From NCBI GenBank assembly GCA_002691245.1, contig NZHH01000016.1, positions 1 through 8,025 of the forward strand: a stretch of DNA of 8,025 nt. Direction: 5' to 3'. This DNA is from Methylaequor sp002691245 (GTDB lineage: Bacteria > Pseudomonadota > Alphaproteobacteria > Methylaequorales > Methylaequoraceae). Made by a program: the position numbers and the translations under genes. Positions 1-5,628 of this stretch are shown in pieces. The notes under the pieces are model-generated. The model made no database searches, was not told the origin of the DNA, and saw only the letters and a list, made by a program, of their open reading frames with translations. The first letter of the stretch is position 1, and each line of letters starts with the position of its first letter.

Positions 1-558
1 ATATGATGTTAACCAATTTTTGATACCTTTATCACCTAAAAGTACTTTTACGGAAGTACTCTTGATATCGTCTCTATTTGCATCACCCGTTACATCTAAT
101 CCAGAATGACCAATAACTATAGGAAACTTAGTCATTTCATCGGCTGCAATAGATTCATTAGATGGCAGTCTACTTAATTCCTTTGCTAAGTTAGGGTTTC
201 TTAATTCTAAATCTTTTGATACTAGATCTGGTGATGTTCTATCCTTTTCAGCGAATAGTACGTCTAGTCCAAGAACTAACATACCAGACTCCTTTGATTT
301 TTTAAATAAATCAGCTAAAACAGTTCTTGGCCAAGGCCATTGTCCAATTTCCCTTAATGATTTTTCGTCAATATCAACAATTACTGAATATGTATTTCCT
401 TTTGTTTCTCGAGGATTTTTGTTTTGAAGAACATCGAAGTATTTCAATCGCATTATTTCTATTATTTCTGGATCAGAAATTCTAGTGAGGCCAAGTAAAA
501 CAGCTATTACTAACGATAAAAGAGTAATTATGGCTCTGAATGAAATTTTAATTCTCAT
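1..558 (-). CDS. CHASE2-domain sensor protein, N-terminal 186 codons (runs off the left edge)
   Basis: The frame is open from an ATG at 558-556 to the window edge with no stop, so the C-terminal part is missing. Residues about 7-22 (AIITLLSLVIAVLLGL) form a membrane segment. It is followed by a short stretch ending in LKYFDVLQ and then the CHASE2 core: VIVDIDEKSL, GQWPWPRT, LGLDVLFAEKDRTSP. These are family hallmarks. CHASE2 is an extracytoplasmic sensor domain usually followed by several membrane helices and an adenylate/guanylate cyclase, histidine kinase, GGDEF or Ser/Thr kinase output; the output here lies outside the window. The start codon overlaps the stop of the upstream adaptor gene as ATGA and has no Shine-Dalgarno of its own, so translation is probably coupled to the adaptor. 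Because that adaptor has a cyclic-nucleotide-binding domain, a cyclase output is the attractive prediction, but it is inference. Confidence 0.88.
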   Translation of the reverse strand, partial: MRIKISFRAIITLLSLVIAVLLGLTRISDPEIIEIMRLKYFDVLQNKNPRETKGNTYSVIVDIDEKSLREIGQWPWPRTVLADLFKKSKESGMLVLGLDVLFAEKDRTSPDLVSKDLELRNPNLAKELSRLPSNESIAADEMTKFPIVIGHSGLDVTGDANRDDIKSTSVKVLLGDKGIKNWLTSY

Positions 559-2273
559 GGTTCTGCAAAGCTATTCCCAAGGGTTCTTATTAAAGGATAA
601 ATAAAATATGTGATAAGTTTCCTTTTTCCAACTCTAAATTTTCCAGATACTTTCATTCCTGGCATAAGATTAAAACCTGGAGGAATATCTTTAAGTTCTT
701 GTTCAGTAATTTTTGCTCTAGCTCGATAAAAATTGCCCGAATTACCATCTACATCTTTATCAACTGTATCAGCAGAAACGTAAATTAGTTTTCCTTTTAA
801 TTCACCATGTTTTTGTGCTGGTAAAGCATTGAGTTGAATTTTAACGGAAGTATCTGGTATTAATTTACTAATATCTGATGGATCAACGTCAAAGACAGTA
901 AGAAGTTCAACCCCTGTTGGAACAAGTGTTACCACACTTTTACCTTGAGAAATTACAGCCCCTGGGTAAAGAGAATGTAAGTCAAGTATCATCCCATCTG
1001 ATGGAGCTCTTACTGTCTCATCAGTTTGCTGTCTCTCTAGTTTTTTTAAATCTTCAAGAAGTGAAATTCTCTGATCTTCTAAAGCCAGTAATTCATCATT
1101 TATTCCCCCAAAAAATTGGCTAGTATATTCTTTTCTATTTGACTTCAATTCACTTAACTTATTACTTGTTTTTGTAAATTCTTTTTCTAAAGATAATCTT
1201 TTATTTTTTTCCCCCAGAACTTGAGCCTCTGCCACCAAATCTAGATCAAATAGTTCTTTCTTTGAATCCTCTAATTTTTTTTGAATATCAAGTTGTTCTT
1301 TAATAAAGGTAAGGTCGTCTTCCGTTGAAGAAAGCTGTTGATTTAGCGATGCCATTTTAGCTAGGTACTGACCCTTTTTATCTTTGAATATTTTTTTTTG
1401 ACGATCGTCAGAAGGATTACTTACAGATGAACTACTCCTCAACTCAGACTGTTTTTTAAGTCGATCAATCTTTGAATTCGTAACAGATAATTGATAATTT
1501 AACTTTTTCATATCAGCTCTTTGAAGTGTAGAATCGAAGGCAACTAATGCTTCATCTTTTTTAACTTCTTGCCCTTTTTTAACAAAAATTTTTTTTACTA
1601 CAGAATTATAATTCGATTGTACTTCAACATTTGGTACAACAGTAGTAATTTTACCTGTTGCTGAAATAGTTGTGTCAATTTCTGAGATTGACCCCCAAAT
1701 AATCAGAAATAAAACTAAAAAACCAAACGAATAAACAGAATACTTTACAGACTTGGGGAGTGCTTTAGACTTTAGACGATCCATGTCGTCATCAAATTCG
1801 TCAAGTAATTCATTCAAAATAAGTTTCTTTTTTCTTTTATCTTTATTTTCTTCTGATTCTTCTTCTATATCATCTGATGTATTAGTTTCTTCACTACTAA
1901 ATGCGTCGACAGATAATTTTTCATTTGCATTTCTGGCATAGCTAGCAAGTTGTTGCATCATATTGAAAGCAGTTTGTGGTGAATTTTTAAGATAACCAAG
2001 TAATGCATCTTTATCTATTTCTCTTACAGTTGCTTCATCAACTGCTCTCGCCATTGCGCTTCGTGGTTGCTTGTCAATCAATGCCATCTCTCCAAACAAT
2101 GCACCTTTTTCTAGCAAAGCTAATGTTACATATTCATCTCCATTGAACTTAGTTACTTCTATTTTTCCTTTTATAACTTGATAAGCAAAATCTCCAACTT
2201 CTCCCTCTCTAAAAAGCACATCCCCAGATGCTAAATTTCTTAATGACGGTTTTATTTTTTTTTTATCTGTCAT
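555..2273 (-). CDS. Type I secretion HlyD-family periplasmic adaptor with N-terminal cyclic-nucleotide-binding domain
   Basis: This is a 572-residue membrane-fusion protein linking the ABC pump to the TolC channel. Residues about 10-118 form a CAP/PKA-type cyclic-nucleotide-binding domain. Its phosphate-binding cassette reads FGEMALIDKQPRSA, with the Glu (62) and Arg (71) that contact cyclic nucleotide in the family. A highly charged linker (120-172) leads to a single membrane helix (about 177-194), so the sensor is cytoplasmic and the rest periplasmic. Then come the first lipoyl half (about 210-250), a long coiled-coil hairpin (about 250-418, tip near LFDLDLVAEAQVL), the second lipoyl half (about 419-452, VRAPSDGMI) and a beta-barrel domain. 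The C-terminus is typical of the family: LMPGMKVSGKFRVGKRK, then YFIYPLIRTLGNSFAEP. Canonical HlyD proteins lack the roughly 170-residue N-terminal extension. The ATG follows directly on the ABC gene's TAA and the stop overlaps the next gene, so this is the middle gene of an operon. Confidence 0.95.
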   Translation of the reverse strand: MTDKKKIKPSLRNLASGDVLFREGEVGDFAYQVIKGKIEVTKFNGDEYVTLALLEKGALFGEMALIDKQPRSAMARAVDEATVREIDKDALLGYLKNSPQTAFNMMQQLASYARNANEKLSVDAFSSEETNTSDDIEEESEENKDKRKKKLILNELLDEFDDDMDRLKSKALPKSVKYSVYSFGFLVLFLIIWGSISEIDTTISATGKITTVVPNVEVQSNYNSVVKKIFVKKGQEVKKDEALVAFDSTLQRADMKKLNYQLSVTNSKIDRLKKQSELRSSSSVSNPSDDRQKKIFKDKKGQYLAKMASLNQQLSSTEDDLTFIKEQLDIQKKLEDSKKELFDLDLVAEAQVLGEKNKRLSLEKEFTKTSNKLSELKSNRKEYTSQFFGGINDELLALEDQRISLLEDLKKLERQQTDETVRAPSDGMILDLHSLYPGAVISQGKSVVTLVPTGVELLTVFDVDPSDISKLIPDTSVKIQLNALPAQKHGELKGKLIYVSADTVDKDVDGNSGNFYRARAKITEQELKDIPPGFNLMPGMKVSGKFRVGKRKLITYFIYPLIRTLGNSFAEP

Positions 2274-4433
2274 TTAAACTACTTTCTTAGTTGGTCTATT
2301 GAAACCTAGTACTGAAATTTGTTTATTAAAAGTCTCTCCAAAAAAACCTCTAATATTTTTTAATTCTTCAAATGTTCCTTCCTGAGTAATAACACCCTTA
2401 TCAAGAACAAAAATTTTATTACAAATTCTTAAATGCCATAAGCGATTAGAAACTATAATAACTGTCCTTCCAAGTGCTATATCTGAAAGAGCATCATAAA
2501 GTTTGATTTCACTTTCAACATCAAACCCAGTAATTGCATCATCTAATATAATTACCCTTGGATTTCTAATTAATGCTCTTGCGATTGCAATTTTTTGTCT
2601 TAATCCAGTTGATAGATTTGTGGCATTTTCTTCGAGAAATGTTTCATATCCATCTGGAAATGACTCTATTTCTTCATGTGCATAAACTTTTTTTGCTGCC
2701 CATGTAATTTTATCCATAGATGAGTTAGGAGCTGCCCTAGAAATTGATTCTCTTATTGTACCAGGAAAAAAATAGCTCTCAGAACCAACTAATGAAACTT
2801 GAGACCTTATATGACTTAGGTCAAGTAAACGTAAATCTACGTTGTCAAGGGCAACTATGCCAGACTGAGGTCTATATAGGCCTTGTATTAACTTTGCTAT
2901 AGTACTCTTTCCACATCCACTTTTTCCGGTAAGACCAATTATTTGTCTTGGATTAATTTCTAAATCAACATTTTTTAAAATTTTAGTATTATCATCATAA
3001 CCAAACTCAACATTCCTAAAACTAATTTGTCCCATAAGTTGAGGTTTCTGACCCTTACTAGTAGTTTCCGTGTTAGCATCAACAATACCTGAAACCAGCT
3101 GAAGTGATTGCAATAATTTTCCTACCTCAGTTTTAAGTGTAACTAGGTCAATTATAGGTCTGGAAACTCTTGATGCTAACATATTAAATCCGACTAAAAT
3201 ACCTGCTGAAAGACTGCCAGAAAAAACTAAGTGCACACCAACAAATATAACCATTGCTGTCATTAACTGATTAATCGTACTTGAAATATTATTTAGCATA
3301 GCACTTTTTTTTTGCATATCTTCAGAAGCTATTATAAAGTTTGCCTCTAGCTCTCTCCACTGTTCTTTTAGAGATGGCTCTAAAGCAAGTCCTTTTACAT
3401 TCTCAATGCCATTTACCGAAATAGATATAAATTCTTGTCTTTTAGCCTCAGCTTTACTAAGTTTGCCCATAGAGTCGCGTTGTCTTTTGGAATAAATAAT
3501 TGAAGCAAGAGCACCTAAAATACTGAATGAAAAAACAACCATAAATAAAACTGGACTGTAAAAAAATAATATAGGAATAAAAACTAATAGACTTATAGAA
3601 TCTAATGCTGTTGAAAAAATTTTTTGAGTAAGTGTACTTTTTATAACTGATATTTGAGATGTAAAACGTAAAAAATTTGTAGATTCTCTGTGGAACCTTT
3701 GCATTGGCAAAGAAATTAATTTTTCAAACACTCTGACTGAAAGTTTTGCTTCAACCTTTTGAGACAAAAAGTCAAGTAGGTATGCCCTCAAAAATCCAAG
3801 AATACCATTAAATAGGTAAGCAACTACCACCCCAGATGTTATTACATAAAGTGTAGCGTATGCTTCATAATTTACAACCTTATCAAGAACTAGCATCATG
3901 AATACAGCAGGAACAACTGCAAATATATTTAAAATAAGTGCTACAATTATAACTTGGACCATCACTGATTTATTTCTTAAAGACTCACCTATTAACCAGC
4001 TTAACTTTAACTCACTTTGCTCTTCGAAAGCTTTTAATTTTGCCTTTAAAAGAATAACCTGCCCGTCCCAACCCTTTTGTAATTCTTTTATCGTAATTTG
4101 TTGAGGTTTTGGAGTAGTTACACCAGTATCAAGAAATAAAATTGACTTATCTTCCTCTTTTGAATCAATTACTCTTAATGCGATTACATAGCGACCATTT
4201 TTTAATCTTAAAATTTGTTGTTTTTTAGATAACAACTTTATTAATTCATTGTCATTTATTTTTGTTGATTTAGCTTTGAGACTAAATGAATTTGCAAGTT
4301 CACACATTTCTTTTGGAGAAAGTTCTCTTTCATCATTTTTAAACTGCTCAGGAATATCATTTGGACCAATGTGAACACCAAGTTGCCTTGCAACTAGTAT
4401 TAATGACTTTTGGGATCCTCTCATGGCTTGCAT
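2274..4433 (-). CDS. Type I secretion ABC exporter (HlyB-like) with inactive C39-like domain and divergent ATPase motifs
   Basis: This 719-residue inner-membrane exporter should drive substrate transfer into the adaptor-TolC conduit. Residues 1-135 match a C39-like domain; the catalytic Cys position is not Cys (SLILVARQLG) and the His position is Tyr (GRYVIALRV). It should therefore bind cargo without cleaving it, as in HlyB. Six membrane helices span about 156-430. The nucleotide-binding domain (about 468-700) has an intact Walker A (GKSGCGKST, 503-511) and an aromatic A-loop residue (FGY). Other catalytic motifs deviate: Q-loop Gln is Ser (551), the signature is LSTGL (607-611), the Walker B Glu is Asp (LDD, 631-632) and the switch His is Asn (SNRL, 663). 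I checked the last three at codon level. Such changes are typical of one half of heterodimeric exporters, and no partner is visible here. A second ATG lies three codons downstream; neither start has a good Shine-Dalgarno. Confidence 0.95.
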   Translation of the reverse strand: MQAMRGSQKSLILVARQLGVHIGPNDIPEQFKNDERELSPKEMCELANSFSLKAKSTKINDNELIKLLSKKQQILRLKNGRYVIALRVIDSKEEDKSILFLDTGVTTPKPQQITIKELQKGWDGQVILLKAKLKAFEEQSELKLSWLIGESLRNKSVMVQVIIVALILNIFAVVPAVFMMLVLDKVVNYEAYATLYVITSGVVVAYLFNGILGFLRAYLLDFLSQKVEAKLSVRVFEKLISLPMQRFHRESTNFLRFTSQISVIKSTLTQKIFSTALDSISLLVFIPILFFYSPVLFMVVFSFSILGALASIIYSKRQRDSMGKLSKAEAKRQEFISISVNGIENVKGLALEPSLKEQWRELEANFIIASEDMQKKSAMLNNISSTINQLMTAMVIFVGVHLVFSGSLSAGILVGFNMLASRVSRPIIDLVTLKTEVGKLLQSLQLVSGIVDANTETTSKGQKPQLMGQISFRNVEFGYDDNTKILKNVDLEINPRQIIGLTGKSGCGKSTIAKLIQGLYRPQSGIVALDNVDLRLLDLSHIRSQVSLVGSESYFFPGTIRESISRAAPNSSMDKITWAAKKVYAHEEIESFPDGYETFLEENATNLSTGLRQKIAIARALIRNPRVIILDDAITGFDVESEIKLYDALSDIALGRTVIIVSNRLWHLRICNKIFVLDKGVITQEGTFEELKNIRGFFGETFNKQISVLGFNRPTKKVV

Positions 4434-4439
4434 GAAATT

Positions 4440-4467
4440 ATTGTATATGATTTTTAATTTTTATCAA
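4440..4467 (-). promoter_or_regulatory. Candidate sigma-70-type promoter for the ABC-adaptor-CHASE2 operon
   Basis: On the minus strand there is a -35-like TTGATA (4467-4462), a 16-base spacer and a -10-like TACAAT (4445-4440), each 5 of 6 to consensus. It lies immediately after the intrinsic terminator, where a new promoter is needed. Initiation about 7 bases past the -10 would fall on or next to the A of the ATG at 4433. This would give a leaderless mRNA or a roughly 9-base leader to the second ATG at 4424, which fits the absence of a Shine-Dalgarno. This is prediction only; in such AT-rich sequence chance matches are common. Confidence 0.42.
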
Positions 4468-4505
4468 AAAAAAAACCCTCATTAAATTTAATAATGAGGG
4501 TTTTT
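4466..4505 (-). terminator. Intrinsic terminator between the repeat-protein gene and the ABC gene
   Basis: Read on the minus strand, a 14-bp perfect stem (4505-4492 with 4484-4471) with core ATGAGGG/CCCTCAT and a 7-base loop ends in a run of ten T (4475-4466). It begins about 20 bases after the stop codon of the repeat-protein gene. It should end most of that transcript before the transport genes. The reverse direction also has a short T-run (4501-4505), but no plus-strand gene reads into it. Confidence 0.92.
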
Positions 4506-4525
4506 AACGTAGATAAAAAGTTAAA

Positions 4526-5530
4526 TTAAACTACATCATCTCCTGGATTGTCATCAGGTGGAGGAGGAGCCATATCACCCTCCATAGGCATATCACCTTC
4601 AGGTGGTGGAGGCATATCAGCATCAGCTGGACCGTGTGCGGTAGCATCGTCCATATGAGAATGCATTTCATCCATCCCATCCATTGGAGGAGGCATATCA
4701 CCTGGTCCGCCTTCCATTGGTCCTGGTTCACCCATCGGATCGCCCGGAGGCATATCACCAGGAGGCGGTCCCCCTGCTGGCCCAGCTTCACCAAATAGAG
4801 GGTCAGCACCTGGTCCGCCATCCATTGGTCCTGGTTCACCCATTGGATCACCCGGTGGTGGTCCTGCCATATCACCTTCTGGCGGTGGTCCCATTGGTCC
4901 ATCAGGTCCTGGTCCCATATCACCTTCTGGTGGTGGTCCCATTGGTCCATCAGATCCTGCCATATCACCTTCTGGCGGTGGTCCCATTGGTCCATCAGGT
5001 CCTGGTCCCATGTCACCCTCTGGTGGTGGTCCCATTGGTCCATCAGGTCCCGGTCCCATATCACCTTCTGGTGGTGGTCCCATTGGTCCATCAGGTCCTG
5101 GTCCTGCCATATCATCTGGTGGAGGACCGCCTTCACCAGGTGGTGGTCCCATATCACCCTCCGGTGGTGGTCCCATTTCATCTGGTCCTGGTCCCATATC
5201 ACCTTCAGGCCCCATGGCCATATCGTCTGGACCTTCCCCCATATCACCTTCGCCTCCGAAAGCTACATCAACGCTGTCTCCAGCGGCTTCGAATGCATCT
5301 CCGGGGCTTGCACCATCAGCCAAAGCTGAATCAAATCCATCTTGAGCTGCTGACGCCATTGTGTCTACCATATCTGCCGGTGCGCCCATATCTGTCATAA
5401 CAGTTGACGCAGCATCAATTGCTGCTGCAGCTGCTTCAGATGGATCAGCGCCTCCGTCTAATGCTGTCTGGTAGGCTTCTAATGCTGCATCACCAGCAGC
5501 ATCAGCCATATCTTCCATTTCTGGTGGCAT
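4526..5530 (-). CDS. Acidic Gly/Pro/Asp/Met-rich repeat protein, candidate type I secretion substrate
   Basis: I do not recognise a named family for this 334-residue protein. Residues 5-90 are Ala/Asp-rich and look helical, with two copies of an aromatic-x-x-AL-x-GA-(D/S)-P module (about 15-38 and 63-82). Residues 94-221 are tandem repeats of about 16 residues, best consensus GPGPDGPMGPPPEGDM. Residues 227-241 and 263-277 share GDPMGEPGPM, and 286-300 hold a Met/His/Asp patch. I find no Lys, Arg, Cys or Trp and only three His, while Met is about 38 residues, so the protein is extremely acidic and probably largely disordered. It has no N-terminal signal peptide and ends in DDVV; an acidic residue followed by hydrophobic ones at the extreme C-terminus resembles signals of type I-secreted proteases. 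Its place between tolC and the ABC gene supports the cargo role, which is inference. No RTX nonapeptides are visible. GC is clearly higher than in neighbouring genes, largely from Gly, Pro and Ala codons. Confidence 0.85.
   Translation of the reverse strand: MPPEMEDMADAAGDAALEAYQTALDGGADPSEAAAAAIDAASTVMTDMGAPADMVDTMASAAQDGFDSALADGASPGDAFEAAGDSVDVAFGGEGDMGEGPDDMAMGPEGDMGPGPDEMGPPPEGDMGPPPGEGGPPPDDMAGPGPDGPMGPPPEGDMGPGPDGPMGPPPEGDMGPGPDGPMGPPPEGDMAGSDGPMGPPPEGDMGPGPDGPMGPPPEGDMAGPPPGDPMGEPGPMDGGPGADPLFGEAGPAGGPPPGDMPPGDPMGEPGPMEGGPGDMPPPMDGMDEMHSHMDDATAHGPADADMPPPPEGDMPMEGDMAPPPPDDNPGDDVV
4701..4858 (-). repeat. Direct repeat pair of 50 bp inside the repeat-protein gene
   Basis: Positions 4701-4750 and 4809-4858 differ at 4 of 50 bases and lie 108 bp apart in the same reading frame. 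They encode the two GDPMGEPGPM(D/E)GGPG blocks. The intervening residues (ADPLFGEAGPAGG) are not repeated. The pair probably arose by an internal in-frame duplication. Confidence 0.85.
4868..5104 (-). repeat. Tandem array of 48-bp units encoding GPGPDGPMGPPPEGDM
   Basis: There are five head-to-tail units, four of 48 bp and one of 45 bp; the short unit encodes AGSDGPMGPPPEGDM and has lost one codon. Units differ at only a few, mostly synonymous, positions (for example GGC/GGT-type changes). Weaker 15-19 residue units continue on the N-terminal side to about position 5251. Because the period is a multiple of three, copy changes keep the frame, so copy number can vary freely. The same property keeps long spurious frames open on both strands. 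Confidence 0.93.
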
Positions 5531-5535
5531 AATAA

Positions 5536-5543
5536 TTTCCTTT
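5536..5543 (-). promoter_or_regulatory. Strong ribosome binding site of the repeat-protein gene
   Basis: On the minus strand AAAGGAAA lies about 8 bases before the ATG at 5530. It is one of the clearest Shine-Dalgarno sequences of the cluster and contrasts with the ABC and CHASE2 genes, which have none. It fixes the start codon and suggests high expression. Confidence 0.75.
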
Positions 5544-5554
5544 GAAAAAATAGG

Positions 5555-5620
5555 TTTTTAGTGCGAATACTTAAAAGTCAATACAAAGTTAATCCTACAT
5601 TAACCAATAAAAAAAATCAA
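5555..5620 (-). promoter_or_regulatory. Possible promoter region of the repeat-protein gene
   Basis: The gap after tolC has no hairpin terminator, so tolC transcripts may read through. Two weak promoter candidates are visible on the minus strand: TTGATT (5620-5615) with a 17-base spacer to TAGGAT (5597-5592), and TTGACT (5581-5576) with a 15-base spacer to TAAAAA (5560-5555). Neither is a strong match, so the gene having its own promoter is only a suggestion. Confidence 0.28.
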
Positions 5621-5628
5621 TAAAAAAA

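Noticed and set aside
2274..4433. Peptidase-containing (bacteriocin-type) ABC exporter that cleaves a double-glycine leader.
   Set aside because: The N-terminal C39-like domain lacks Cys and His at the catalytic positions, and the cargo candidate has no clear leader peptide.
4868..5104. Collagen-like protein.
   Set aside because: Each 16-residue unit has a short run of G-P-x triplets (GPDGPMGPP), but the PEGDM segment breaks the phase and 16 is not a multiple of three, so no continuous triple-helix register is possible.
4868..5104. CRISPR array.
   Set aside because: The repeats are contiguous without unique spacers and encode protein in frame.
4531..5247. Long open frame on the minus strand, out of frame with the repeat protein (Trp/Asp/Gln/His-rich).
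   Set aside because: It exists only because the 48-bp period keeps every frame open. The other frame has a strong ribosome binding site, a start and coherent composition.
4684..5400. Long plus-strand open frames across the repeat array, including a Gly/Pro/Ser-rich one at 5010-5345.
   Set aside because: They are complements of the repeat array with no ribosome binding site, and they lie antisense to a well-supported gene.
4526..5530. RTX calcium-binding toxin or adhesin.
   Set aside because: No GGxGxDxxx nonapeptides are present despite the Gly/Asp content.
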